Shown here: positions 22,150 through 33,252 of the stretch, piece after piece
How positions within the stretch are numbered: position 1 is the stretch's first letter
Layout: every line of letters starts with the position of its first letter
Assembly (NCBI GenBank): GCA_903813345.2
Contig: CAIIXF020000006.1
Location: 25,489,936 to 25,553,935 of the forward strand
From: Owenia fusiformis
Taxonomy: Eukaryota; Annelida; Polychaeta; Sabellida; Oweniidae
Direction: 5' to 3'
DNA length: 64,000 nt
Program-made: the position numbers and the translations under genes
The notes under the pieces: model-generated
Seen by the model: the letters and a program-made list of their open reading frames with translations, nothing else
Database searches by the model: none
Told to the model about the DNA's origin: nothing

Positions 22150-23530
22150 TAGATCAGGTAGAACAGGTAAACCTGAAGAGGCATACCTGAAAAGGTAAAC
22201 CTGAAGAGGTATACCTGAAAAGGCATATCTGAAAAGGTAAACCTGAAGAGGCATACCTCAAAAGGTAAACCTGAAGAGACATACCTGAAAAGGTAAACCT
22301 GAAGAGGCATACCTGAACAGGTAAACCTGAAGAGGTACACCTGAAAAGGTAAACCTGAAGAGGCATACCTGAAAAGGCATATCTGAAAAGGTAAACCTGA
22401 AGAGGCATACCTGAAAAGGTAAACCTGAAGAGGCATACCTGAAAAGGTAAACCTGAAGAGGCATACCTGAACAGGTAAACCTGAAGAGGTACACCTGAAA
22501 AGGTAAACCTGAAAAGGCATATCTGAAAAGGTAAACCTGAAGAGGCATACCTGAACAGGTAAACCTGAAGAGGTACACCTGAAGAGGCATACCTGAAAAG
22601 GTAAACCTGAAGAGGCATACCTGAAAAGGTAAACCTGAAGAGGTATACCTGAAAAGGTAAACCTGAAGAGGCATACCTGAAAAGGTAAACCTGAAGAGGC
22701 ATACCTGAAAAGGTAAACCTGAAGAGGCATACCTGAAAAGGCATATCTGAAAAGGTAAACCTGAAGAGGCATACCTGAAAAGGTAAACCTGAAGAGGCAT
22801 ACCTGAAAAGGTAAACCTGAAGAGGTACACCTGAAAAGGTAAACCTGAAAATGCATATCTGAAAAGGTAAACCTGAAGAGGCATACCTGAACAGGTAAAC
22901 CTGAAGAGGTACACCTGAAGAGGCATACCTGAAAAGGTAAACCTGAAGAGGCATACCTGAACAGGTAAACCTGAAGAGGTTCACCTGAAGAGGCATACCT
23001 GAAAAGGCATATCTGAAAAGGTAAACCTGAAGAGGTATACCTGAAAAGGTAAACCTGAAGAGGCATACCTGAAAAGGTAAACCTGAAGAGGCATACCTGA
23101 AAAGGCATATCTGAAAAGGTAAACCTGAAGAGGTATACCTGAAAAGGTAAACCTGAAGAGGCATACCTGAAAAGGCATATCTGAAAAGGTAAACCTGAAG
23201 AGGTATACCTGAAAAGGTAAACCTGAAGAGGCATACCTGAAAAGGCATATCTGAAAAGGTAAACCTGAAGAGGTATACATGAAAAGGTAAACCTGAAGAG
23301 GCATACCTGAAAAGGTAAACCTGAAGAGGCATACCTGAAAAGGCATATCTGAAAAGGTAAACCTGAAGAGGCATACCTGAAAAGGTAAATCTGAAGAGGT
23401 ATACCTGAAAAGGTAAACCTGAAGAGGCATACCTGAAAAGGTAAACCTGAAGAGGCATACCTGAAAAGGTAAACCTGAAGAGGCATACCTGAAAAGGTAA
23501 ACATGAAGAGGCATACCTGAACAGGTAAAC
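22150..23530. repeat. Long minisatellite of 14-bp monomers (about 98 copies)
   Basis: On the plus strand the monomers are CTGAAGAGGCATAC, CTGAAAAGGTAAAC and CTGAAAAGGCATAT in a mixed order. On the gene strand they read GTATGCCTCTTCAG, GTTTACCTTTTCAG and ATATGCCTTTTCAG, so most run from GT to a pyrimidine-rich CAG. The array lies in the intron between exons 9 and 11. All minus frames stay open for hundreds of codons purely because the repeat contains no stop. Confidence 0.95.
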
Positions 23531-23666
23531 ACAGGTTAACATACCAGTATATCAGTATTAACATGAACATGCAAGCAAGCAAGCAAACAACCTGCACAAA
23601 ACTGAGTAAGTAAGCTTAAACTTAAATGGGTGAAACATTAGGTGAAACTAAAAATATAATGCACAC

Positions 23667-23702
23667 CAGTAGTTGGGTTAAACTGAATCTTCTTCCTGTC
23701 GA
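23667..23702 (-). CDS. Candidate 36-bp cassette exon (exon 10) of the BLTP3-like gene
   Basis: A good acceptor (TGTTTTATTTCCAG) and a weaker donor (CTG/GTGTGC) bound 36 bp that reads VDRKKIQFNPTT when entered in phase 1, and leaves in phase 1. It would therefore insert 12 residues in frame between exon 9 (ending CDDTTA) and exon 11 (starting DKAHN). The human proteins have no equivalent and exon 9 joins exon 11 directly, so this is either an optional microexon or a chance match. Confidence 0.3.
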
Positions 23703-23934
23703 CTGGAAATAAAACATCAAACATATTAATATAAATAGGTGGAGCTCTGAAACATTTATTAGCACTACTAGGTATGGTATAGTCAAGCAACACAATGTTT
23801 AATGTACAATATTTAAAATGTGAATTATGTTAAAGTGCTGAAATGTGTAACAAAGTAGCGTGGTGAAACAAAGGGGCAATTTTAAAAATAGTGCAGATCC
23901 TGGTATAAATTTTCATTGACAATTGACTTGCGAG

Positions 23935-24065
23935 GAAATGGTAATCCCAACAAATGGTTATTCCCAACAAATGGTAATCCCAACAATTGGTAATCCCAAC
24001 AATTGGTTATCCCAACAAATGGTAATCCCCAACAAATGATAATTCACAACAAATGGTAATTCAAA
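23935..24065. repeat. AATCCCAACAAATGGT minisatellite
   Basis: About eight imperfect 15-17-bp units of AATGGTAATCCCAACA. Confidence 0.8.
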
Positions 24066-24832
24066 ACATGTTTTGCAACTACATCAACTACAATGCATAA
24101 AAATTATCATCACACAATGATATATTATATCTATACACTATGTTATCAATATCAAGCAATTTTGAAAAAAGAAAATAGTAAAGATCAGTCTTGCATGAAG
24201 TAAACCCCTTCTACAACCCTCCCCCCTATTGTCTTGTTTTAGGAATGGGGTTTAGAGTAACTTAAAGTAGCCTAGAATAAGTAATTCGGCATATTGAATT
24301 CCAAAATTCATTCCACCAGACCCACCTCAATGCAAGACTGGAAAATCTAAAAGTGGCAATAAACAACAAATGTATCTGAACAACACACAGAAAAATAAAG
24401 GAGTAAGCAATATACAGAACAAAACAACAGTTTAGGGCAAAATCATGATAGAATATTGAACAACTACAAATTTTCATTGAGTTCACTAGTGACTACTAAA
24501 TTAATTGAATAGGCTCCTACCACCTCCAATGGATATGAAACCCATTTCCATTTATTTTATTTCATGTTTTTTTCTGGAAAAGTGTTCTTTTACAAGCCCA
24601 CAATCAGGATAACTGAACCAATAAAACAATGTTTCCCCCCAAATAACAAGACAACACACAAATTACTCCCCCTTCTATTACACCCCCTTCCTGTCCCTCT
24701 ACCTTCACCCCTATCCTCCTTGTCTCACGGCTTCCCCCTCAATGTCCTCTCACTTTAACCCCTCCCTGTCCCCCGCATTGCCCCTTCACGTCCTCTTACT
24801 ATGTCCCCCCCTCCCTGTCCCCTATCACCAAC
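24066..24832. other. Intron 9 DNA
   Basis: AT-rich, then a C-rich and pyrimidine-rich stretch (about 24630-24820) just downstream of the exon 9 donor in gene sense. No element was recognised. Confidence 0.4.
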
Positions 24833-25007
24833 CTGCTGTTGTATCATCACATAGATGAAGATCGAGTCGACCTGTATAAAGATGATATGACGTTTCTTTG
24901 ATGTCTAACTTTGCAAATAGTTTGTTCATGGCAGACTCAGCAGTCTGTGAGGGTGAGGACTTCCTGTTTTGTCGACTAGGTGGTGGCTTGTCCATTGAGG
25001 ACTGTTT
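24833..25007 (-). CDS. BLTP3: BLTP3/UHRF1BP1-like protein, exon 9
   Basis: Acceptor TTTTTTTTCCAG and donor GCAG/GTTGGT bound 175 bp, entered in phase 0 and left in phase 1. A polar linker (SSMDKPPPSRQNRKSSPSQT) is followed by AMNKLFAKLDIKETSYHLYT and GRLDLHLCDD. This corresponds to the human KLFNDFDVKETSHHLVISHL / DLHICDD segment. The linker is the least conserved part, as in vertebrates. Confidence 0.93.
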
Positions 25008-25448
25008 CTGGAAAAAAAAGCATTACAGTAAGAAACAAGCAGTGAAGTCCAATGCATGCAATGAGGTTATAAGATGATGGGCTGTGATTTTGATATAAGA
25101 TATTCAACTGTCTTTATAAAATGTTACAAGTATAAAAATGTCAATATTTTTTTATGATTTTGGTGTTTTACCCTAAAATATACTTGGAACAAGTCAGATT
25201 CCACATGAGTCAATAAAATCTGTCCCCTGTAGTCAACCATCAAAGGATTTCATATCTGCTGGTGTCAAATTAATCTGGAGAGCTTGCTCTTTAAGTGTTC
25301 AATTTCGTTTGAAGGTTAATGCCAAAATCATAAAAGATATTGACCATTTTGTACTTGTAACATTTTTATTGTAACACTCTGTATACACGTACATGTATAT
25401 AAGAAATGTGTTTATAAAGTGGACACCCTGCATACGAAAATCTCTTAC

Positions 25449-25612
25449 TTTGACTTTTTCTCCCGCGAGTCGCTTAGTTTGTTCAGAGGATTTCTCAATG
25501 ATTTGTTTGAGGGACTTCATAAATAGCAACATAGCTTTAAGTTGAGAGTCAGTCAGGACCCATAGAAGGTCATCTAAGTTGAACTGTAGCTTCGTTGCTA
25601 ACATACTGCAAT
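25449..25612 (-). CDS. BLTP3: BLTP3/UHRF1BP1-like protein, exon 8
   Basis: Acceptor AAATCTTTCAG and donor AAA/GTAAGAG bound 164 bp, entered in phase 1 and left in phase 0. It contains DCSMLATKLQFNLDDLLWVL followed by TDSQLKAMLLFMKSLKQIIE and KSSEQTKRLAGEK. The LDDLLWVLTDSQLKAM motif is nearly identical to human UHRF1BP1L and was the clearest family identifier in the window. Confidence 0.97.
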
Positions 25613-25951
25613 CTGAAAGATTTAAATGGACAAAACAAATCAAAATCTTTAAAGATGCATGACATCTTTATAGTGAGAGATATGATTCATGTGTATTTAT
25701 CTATTCACAAACTTCCCACATTAAATATGGAACTTTTTAATATGGAACAAATCTTTAAGAAAATAACACGCTCCATCGAAAAATGTATGAACAGTTACTC
25801 TGAGATGATGATGAAGTTTTACCTGGTCCAAAAGCCATACACAAAACATAAAAAGACTGTTTTCAAAAGAAAAAACATGAGATTTTTTAAATTAAATCTA
25901 AATCGAATAAGTTACTAATACTACAACATACAATTATTCAATAAATATTAC
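25613..25951. other. Intron 7
   Basis: AT-rich intron of 339 bp. A plus-strand open frame across exon 8 and this intron is a shadow. Confidence 0.7.
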
Positions 25952-26081
25952 CATTTAATGACTTTTTGATGGAAATTCTGATCTTGGCTTGGTTTGAAAT
26001 GAGCCTCAAAGGAGTAGTGGTAAAAGACTTGTCCTTGGAGGCTATTGCATTAGCTTCTATACGGAGCGTCTGCCACTCCAC
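25952..26081 (-). CDS. BLTP3: BLTP3/UHRF1BP1-like protein, exon 7
   Basis: Acceptor TTTTTGTTCATAG and donor AAATG/GTAATA bound 130 bp, phase 0 in and phase 1 out. It reads VEWQTLRIEANAIASKDKSF, then TTTPLRLISNQAKIRISIKK. This matches the human INWQMIRIEADA...APVRLITNQSKIRVTLKRRL segment of the chorein-family N-terminal region, which builds the hydrophobic lipid-conducting groove. Confidence 0.95.
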
Positions 26082-26900
26082 CTATGAACAAAAATAAAAG
26101 TTTAATAAATCCAATTTAAATATATCTAGAACCCTCCCGAAGTTATAAATTCTAATTCTAAAAATTTTAGATCCTAATGTGATATCAAAAGAGTACTACA
26201 GACTGAATGACAGGTGTGACATTACAGAACAAGATTGTAGAGGGGGAGAGGGTGATCATACAAATCAAGAGTATGAGGGAGATTGAGTGACCTTACAGAA
26301 CTAAAGGGTAGATTTTGAGGGGAGAGGGTGACCTGACAAGATATCACTATGTTTCCTGCTGGAATGAGATTATAGCTATTATCGCCACCTATTTAAAACC
26401 AAGTACAAACCCATTATTCGCTGTGGACAAGGGTGGATAATGACCATGATGGCCAAACACTATGGCTCCACCTATTGCTAAAGTTGGTATAGTAAAATAT
26501 AAGCAGTCTAAAAATATAAGATGACCTTGTATAACAATATGGTATTAGCTTTGGGAGAGAGGCTGGTTTAAAAGGCATTAACAAGGCAAGGCATTAACAT
26601 GTAAAATGCCACCACCTGCCATGTCGAAACACCAAACACCAACTGCTGAATGCAGAATAACAGCCACAAAAGACATAAAAAGTAGTGGAGTTTGATCATG
26701 GGTTAGTAGGTAAGTACTGCTAGACTAACTGCCCTACGATGGCTCTCCCACCAGTCACTGACAGATGAACTGCCCTGCAGCGGCTCTGCCACCAGTCACT
26801 GATAGATGGACTGCCCTAGGACGACTCTTGTCACCTAGTCTTTTCTTCAGTTTTTATCTACCAATATACATCTATTCAATTACCTCTTATATAGAAACTT
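26082..26900. other. Intron 6 DNA near exon 7
   Basis: Includes a copy of the GTCACC dispersed family (26586-26690) and repeated 'actgccctaggacg-ctctgccaccagtcac' blocks at about 26710-26840. That motif recurs at 28670, 31385 and 31440. Confidence 0.5.
26586..26690 (+). repeat. Dispersed TTAACATG/GTCACC family, copy 4
   Basis: CAAGGCATTAACATGTAAAA followed by TGCCACCACCTGCCATGTCG and a CCAAACACCAACTGCTGAAT block; the 3' hairpin is diverged. Confidence 0.6.
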
Positions 26901-27384
26901 TCAACATTTAACAAAGCTTATGGTGTCTACAAACTTTCAGATAAATGAGGGTATTCTAGGTTTAGTTCAATGAAAAAAACAAAGTTGAGGGAAATGTCAG
27001 AATGGAAGTTAGGAACAGTGTATTAAGTATATTTTCATCAAATCTAGATTGACATATATTATTTGTTTTAATGTAATCAGCAAAATTAAGAAATTCACAC
27101 ACTTCCTGATAGTCTGATGACGTATGTCAAGTAGGCTAAAGGGGAATCCCTCGACCAGTCCATACAAAAAATATAAAATGCATATAGTCAAAATGAAACT
27201 GAAACTGATATTTACTGATTTTAAGATCAAAACTCTAAGTGACTGGAGAGACATCTTTCAATTGATAGTAAGACTATAGCTAATATCAACATGAGCCACT
27301 ATAGACTTTTTAAAAATATTATCGTTATCAACACATCGAAATTGCTCCTCCATCTTCACAACAAGTTTCTATATTCAAAACAGG

Positions 27385-27645
27385 AGAAGAAATAGGGATA
27401 AGGGAAGAAATAGGGATAAGGGAAGAAATAGGGATAAGGGAAGAAATAGGGATAAGGAAAGAAATAGAGATAAGGGAAGAAATAGGGATAAGGGAAGAAA
27501 TAGGGAAAAGGGAAGAAATTAGGATAAGAGAAAAAATAGGGATAAGAGGAGAGATGGGATAAGGAAAGAAATAGGGATAAGGGAAGAAATAAGGATAAGG
27601 GAAGAAATAGGGATAAGGGAAGAAATAAGGATAAGGGAAGACAGG
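27385..27645. repeat. 18-bp minisatellite (AGGGATAAGGGAAGAAAT)
   Basis: About 14 units with few changes, purine-only on the plus strand, inside the first copy of the duplicated intron segment. Confidence 0.9.
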
Positions 27646-27879
27646 TGAGAGATTGATTAAACCAGAAATTTAATGTTAGATGATTTTGTGTAACAGATAC
27701 AAATATTCCATAATACAGTTATTCAGGAGGGGCGAACATAAAATATGTAATCCTATTCCTTTTTTGCATAAGTTCTACCCCTCTTAATGAGTTGATAACA
27801 AAAGAGTACTACAGTAATCAGATGGGGTCACATAGTAGAACAAGTCAGTGTATTAATATATTTTGGACCTATGAACCTA

Positions 27880-28036
27880 CACGGGTGTTAAAACACGAAT
27901 ATACCATGAGAACATGCTTTGAGGATCCGCGTTGTTTGAACCTACCGCCGAGCACAATTATACATTAAGACCCGTTACACAGTCATGATACCAACGAGCA
28001 AGCTCATTGCATCATCGGGTCTGCTTTACCCCCGTG
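27880..28036. mobile_element. 157-bp MITE with CACGGG/CCCGTG ends, copy 1
   Basis: The interior contains CGCGTTGTTTGAACCTACCG and GGGTCTGCTTTACC. It is flanked by AACCTA on both sides. Its reverse-complement copy of equal length lies at 33253-33409. Confidence 0.85.
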
Positions 28037-28199
28037 AACCTATGACCATAAATAAAGGTTTAATAAATCCAATTCAAATAGATCTAAAACCCTCTCGAAG
28101 ATATAAACTCTAATTTAAAAAAAAAACAACTAAAACCTTGATGTGATATTAAAAGAGTACTACAGACTAAATTACAGAACAAGAGTATAGGATTTTGAG

Positions 28200-28650
28200 G
28201 GAGAGAGGGTGATCATACAAATCAAGAGTATAAGGGAGATTGAGTGACCTTATAGAAGAAAATAGTATTAAAGTTTGAGGGAGGGGGTGACCTGACCTTA
28301 CAGAACAAAGGAGTATTATAGTTTGAGAGGGTGATCATACAAAACAAAAGGGTATGAGGGGATAGATTGGAATTATATATCAAAATAGTATTAGAGTTTG
28401 AGAGGGCGGGTGACCTGACAGAATAAAAGAGCATTATAGTTTGGGAGGGTGATCATACAAAACAAAAGGGTATGATGGGGATAGAGTGACCTTACGGAAG
28501 AAAATAGTATTAGAGTTTGAGGGGAGGGGGTGGCCTGACCTTACAGAACAAAAGAGTATTATGAGGGTATTGAGGGTATGAGGGGGATAGCGTGACCTAA
28601 CAGAACAGGGTGATGTAAAAGAACAAAAGAGTGTTAGTACATTTTTAAAC
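28200..28650. repeat. Irregular AG-rich tandem blocks (agaacaaaagagtatta units)
   Basis: Repeated 'gaccttacagaacaaaagagtatta-agtttgagggggagggtgac' blocks of 50-60 bp. The same blocks recur at 26210-26330, 30370-30470, 30670-30870 and 31280-31350, so they are part of the duplicated intron segments. Confidence 0.7.
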
Positions 28651-29453
28651 AACAGCAGGTAATTGCTGGTGATTGAACTGCCTTATGGCAGATCTGTCAC
28701 CAGCCCTTATCTACCAATACAAGATTCATTCAATTTTGTGTTATATAGATAGCTTCCAGATATAACAAAGCATATGGTGTCTACAAGGTCTCAGATGATA
28801 TGTAATGTAATGGTATTCTAGGTTTACATCAATTAAAATGCAACTTTGAGGGATATGCTTGAATAGAACTCAGGAACAGTGAATTAAGTAAGTTTTAATC
28901 AAATCTACATTGACATAAATTATTTTGTTTTATTGTAATTAGCAAAATAAAGAGATCAACATACTTCCAGGTAGTTTGATGATATATGTTGAGTAGGGTA
29001 AAGGGGAATACCTCCACCAATCAATGCAATATATAATACATCATCAACATGAAACCGACATTGTTGGTTTATAAATTGATTTCAGAATTCTAAATGACTG
29101 GAGAGACATCTTTCAATTCACAGCAAGTCTAACATTAACATGAACCTCTATTTTTAAATATCATCGATTTATGGTGTGCTCTTTCATCTTCACAGCAAGT
29201 TCCTTTATTCATTCAACACAGGAGAGTAATTAGGGACAATTGAGAGATTGATTACATCAGAAATGTAATGTAAGTTGATTCTGTGTATATAACACATCTA
29301 AATATTCCATAATACACAGTTATTCAGTTATTCAGGACAGGCAAACATTAAAGTAATTCCATGCAATCCCATGCCTTTTCTTACATCAAGTTACAGTTTC
29401 ACCCCTCTAAACACATTAAACATCTTACATGATCTGAGACACGCCACTCATAC

Positions 29454-29480
29454 CTCATTAAACTTGATGAGGGCATCCTT
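29454..29480 (-). pseudogene. Relic of exon 6 3' end with donor
   Basis: In gene sense this reads DALIKFNE followed by GTATGA, against DALIIFKE/GTATGG in the real exon 6 (34281-34391). Upstream similarity to exon 6 stops and no acceptor-bounded exon remains, so it is a duplicated fragment. Confidence 0.7.
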
Positions 29481-31120
29481 GCGGAACACCATATGTATTG
29501 ACACAGATTCAGTTATGAATTCCAATGGGTCAAGAAAGACAATCACAAAAATGATTAAAAGAGTGCAATTATGGCATTTAAACTTAAGAATGGAAGGTGA
29601 TATACTGATAAAAGAACAAACTAAAGAATGCATTATACATTGAGAAAATAGGTTACACTGTATATGAAACTAATGAAGCTAAAGAGCATTGACATTGAAT
29701 AAAAATTGATATTCGATTGATGGAGGGACAAAAAGGTAAAAAACATTACTATCCAGTAACATGAAGAGATAAGAAGTATATCAGAGGAAGATGACCTTAC
29801 AGAACAGGACAACCAAACCACAATTCTGATAAGGGCACCCTATTACTGTTCGACCACCATTTTTAAACCAATTAGTAGTATATTCATTCTTGCTTTATAT
29901 TGTAACCTTTCCTATTTACCACAGCAAATGGTGTCTATAAGCTCTCAAATAAAATGTTATTTTAGGTTTCCTTCAATGAAAATACAAATTTGGGGGTAAT
30001 GTTAGGATCAAACCTCAGGTACGGTTAACTAAGTAAGTTTTAATCAAATCTAGATTGACATAAATTATTCTTTTCTATTGTAATTAGCTAAATTAAGAGA
30101 TCAACACACTTCCTGGAAGTCTAATGAATCCTTCTGCCAATCAATAGAGTATATAATATAATACATCATCAAAATGAAACTGACATTTAGTGATTTACAT
30201 GTTCAAAACTCTAATGACGTGAGAGACATCTTTCAATTAGCAGTAAGACTAATGTCAAAATGAGCATAATATTCCATAATATGCATTTATTCAGGAGAGG
30301 CAAAATATGTAATCCTATAACTTTTTTGCATAAGTTAAAGTCTCACCCCTCTAAACGAGGTGATAACAAAAGAGTACTAGAGTCTGAATGGCAGGAGGGG
30401 GGGGGGGGGGCATTACAGAACAAAAAAGTATTATGTTTTGAGGGGAGAGTGACCTTACAGAACAAGAACCAACAACCTCCGGATTACATTTTGAGTGTTC
30501 TGCAACTTAAAATACAGAGTGGCTCTGTCAAAAAAACATTGCATATGTATATTGAATTGCAGCCATACATGCTCAGATTCCTGAAACCACCATTATTTTA
30601 GGTTTACCTATCTTTCGAGGTTGTCAATCAGAATATTCATGATGCCACATGGTCTTTTCAATGTGACATTCCCCAAAGGATGACCTTACAGAATAAAAGA
30701 GTATAAGAGTTTGAGGGGAGGGGAGGGGGTGACCTGACCTGAGAGAACAATATAGTACAGGAGTTTGGGGGGAGAAGGTGATAATACAAACAAAAGAGTA
30801 TGAGGGGGATAGAGTGACCTTACAGAACAAAATAGTATTAGAGTTTTGAGGAGAGAGTGATGCAAAGAACAAAAAACTATTTATGACCAGCATGGACCTA
30901 GGGACAATTCAGAAAATGCAGGCTAATCTCAGCTTTAAGCGTCAATCTCTGCCTTATTTAAAAAGCTAACTATGTATGTGTTTTATATATCATTTTGAAG
31001 TATTTTTTATTCACATTTCAGTGAAATTATTTTTCCTAAAGTTTCTACCATATTTTCAAAGTTAAATATACCCGGACATCATCAAATACTCTGCAAGACG
31101 TAACACTAGGCTTACACGGT

Positions 31121-31500
31121 TTGTTGAAATTAGGAAAATCCTTTTTAAATAATGATCAGAATCCCACTAAAATTTCTCATTGTATTCAATGGAACATGTG
31201 CATGAACATGTGCTTGTCATTTTTGATGTTGGAAGGCTGTTTGCGCCCTATACTGGTCATTGTTTTGTTTTGGTATTTTGGGGTGACCTTACAGAACAAA
31301 AGAGTATTAGAGTTTTGGGGAGAGAGTTATGTAAAAGAACAAAAGAGTAGGGGGAATGCAGCAAACAAGTAGGAAAGGACTGGTAGATGAACTGTCCTAG
31401 GACGGATCTGCCACCAGCCCTTATCTACCAACAAGTAGGAAAGGACTGGTAGATGAACTGCCCTAGGACGGATCTGCCACCAGCCCTTATCTACCAATAT
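31121..31500. repeat. Duplicated ACTGGTAGATGAACTG block
   Basis: A 60-bp segment at about 31370-31430 is repeated directly at about 31431-31490 (aacaagtaggaaaggactgg...cttatctacc), nearly identical, indicating recent duplication. Confidence 0.8.
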
Positions 31501-31878
31501 AGAATCTGTTCAGCAGTGCCTTATATACCAAACTTTCACATTTAACAAAGCTTATGGTGTGTACAAGCTCTCAGATAAAATGTAATAAGAGGGTGTTCTA
31601 GGTTTACTCCAATGAAAACACAAGTTTGAGGGTAATGCCAAAATAGAACTCAATAACAGTGAATTAAGTAACTTTTAATTAAATGAAGATTGACATAAAT
31701 TTTTTTTTTCTTTTTCAATTAGCAAAATTAAGAAATCCACACACTTCCTGGTAGTCTGATGACGTATGTCAAGTAGGCTAAAGGGGAATCCCCGACCAGC
31801 CCATACAAAAATATATAATGCATCATCAAAATGAAACTGAAACTGACATTTAGTAGTTTATTAGATCAGAATGCTTAA

Positions 31879-32365
31879 AGCTGGACTTCGCTCCGAAACG
31901 CAATCTTGGGTTGTTTCGGGGGTGAACTTTATCATTTTGAGCTTAATGAAAGATTATAGAATGATGAACAAATGGGGAAAATCTTGTGTAGAAATACTTA
32001 CGATAAGTGTGTCATTTCAAAGATTTTTCATTGAATTTGTTTCGATCGGAGCCGGCGATATGATTTTGGAAAGGTTTCTAAATGAAGAACGTGACGTCAC
32101 TTCCGAATCATAGCAATCAAATAAGTAGCGTTTAATTACTTCCACTATTCATTAAAACACGGTGGTGTAGCGGTAGAATCCTCGCTTAGCACGCGGTAGG
32201 CCCGGGTTCGAATCCCGCATTCGCCCTTTTAATTTTTTAACTAAATGATTGTTCTTTGATATTACGCAGAAAAAACAATTTTTATTTACATAAACTTTAT
32301 ATTAGAGCTTGAAAATGTAAAAACAATATATGTCAACATATTGCGTTTTGGAGCGATGTGCAGGT
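31879..32365. mobile_element. TTAA-flanked element carrying a tRNA-like sequence
   Basis: The ends AGCTGGACTTCGCTCCGAAA and the complement of TTTTGGAGCGATGTGCAGGT are imperfect inverted repeats. TTAA lies on both sides (31875-31878 and 32366-32369). Neighbouring copies of the intron segment lack it, which fixes its limits. The interior contains TGACGTCA and the tRNA-like segment at 32161-32225. No transposase is seen. Confidence 0.75.
32161..32225 (+). tRNA. tRNA-like sequence or tRNA pseudogene (anticodon position reads AGC)
   Basis: Contains a box A-like TAGCGGTAGAA, an anticodon arm CTCGC-TTAGCAC-GCGG, a box B GGTTCGAATCC, and a T4 run right after (Pol III terminator-like). The body resembles tRNA-Gly (GGTAGAAT...CACGCGG...GGCCCGGGTTCGA), but the anticodon position reads AGC, an alanine anticodon. 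The D arm is short and two acceptor-stem pairs fail. A functional tRNA is therefore doubtful; a tRNA-derived piece of the surrounding mobile element is likelier. Confidence 0.45.
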
Positions 32366-32403
32366 TTAAGTGACTGGAGAGACATCTTTCAATTGACAAC
32401 AAG

Positions 32404-32431
32404 ACCCCTTTACATATGATGAGGGCATCCT
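32404..32431 (-). pseudogene. Second relic of exon 6 3' end
   Basis: In gene sense GATGCCCTCATCATATGTAA keeps DALII of exon 6, but the donor GAG/GT is changed to AAAGGGGTC. It is interrupted upstream (gene sense) by the dispersed repeat at 32450-32890. Confidence 0.6.
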
Positions 32432-32449
32432 TTCCAAATACTACTACCC

Positions 32450-32890
32450 TGCGTGCAGAGTCTAGTTAAACTACACTCTGCCTAGTAGAGACCATATTAC
32501 AGTTTAGTAGCCCCGCCCCCACGACGGGTACCGGTGACAGTTTGGGTAATAAATCACTTTTGACCTACGCGCTGACCTTTCTTCCACCATTCAGCGAGCT
32601 TGAAGAAACATACGCCAAATGCGTTCTAATTAAATATGCGCATGCCATTGGTCAATTCCGGGCTCAACGATGACGTCAGAAGGAATGACCATATATAGAA
32701 CGTCGGTCAAATTTTGCCGACGAACACTGATTGGCGCGGTGAGTTCACAGGTTTATTTTAGTTTGAAAGAGTGAAGATGAAGCTCTCTTTTAAGAAGTTA
32801 AGTCAAACGAATGCAAAGGGTAAAATACTACAATATGTATATGAACAAAGTTTGGAGTAAGAATACTAGCGGTCTAGCAGAGGGCCATCT
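32450..32890 (+). repeat. Dispersed repeat with promoter-like CRE and TATA words, copy 1
   Basis: Homologous to 48945-49290 in the opposite orientation. Shared blocks are a CTGCCTAGT-GAGAC region, CAGCGAGCT-GAAGAAACAT, CTGATTGGC-C-G-GAGTTCA, and a purine-rich GTGAAGATGAAGCTC block. This copy also has an inverted CCAAT (near 32648), TGACGTCA (32671-32678) and ATATATAG (32691). It is GC-richer than its surroundings. Confidence 0.7.
32671..32698 (+). promoter_or_regulatory. CRE plus TATA-like words in dispersed repeat
   Basis: TGACGTCA followed 12 bp later by ATATATAG, with an inverted CCAAT 20 bp upstream. This resembles a core promoter of a mobile element. No downstream gene is identified. 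Confidence 0.35.
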
Positions 32891-33252
32891 AGTGTTTGAT
32901 AAATGAATCAAGGTTTATTCTTGATAGGGTTAGTACTCATCTATCAGGAAACAATTGAAAGTTTGTTTTGGAAACAGAATTTCTAGAGATGGAATTTTTA
33001 ACTTCAAACTTGACCGTATGCATTGACAAAGATTCTGTTATAAACCTGATACACTGGGTAAAAAACAAAATCTCAAAATTGATTAAAAGAGTGCAATGAC
33101 TGCCACATTTGAACTTTAAAATATAACCTGATACATGTATACTGATAAAAGAACAAATATATGCATTTGAGAAAATAGGATATATGGAATTGATGAAGCT
33201 AAACAGCATCAACGCTGAAAAAATTGATATTTAATTAAAGGGGAACAAAAAA

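Noticed and set aside
22149-23597. Minus-strand frames of 482, 462 and 222 codons
   Set aside because: They arise from a 14-bp minisatellite without stop words. All three frames are open at once and the sequence is inside an intron of a recognised gene.
24564-24758. Proline- and leucine-rich plus-strand frame
   Set aside because: It is the complement of a purine-rich stretch just after the exon 9 donor; low-complexity composition only.
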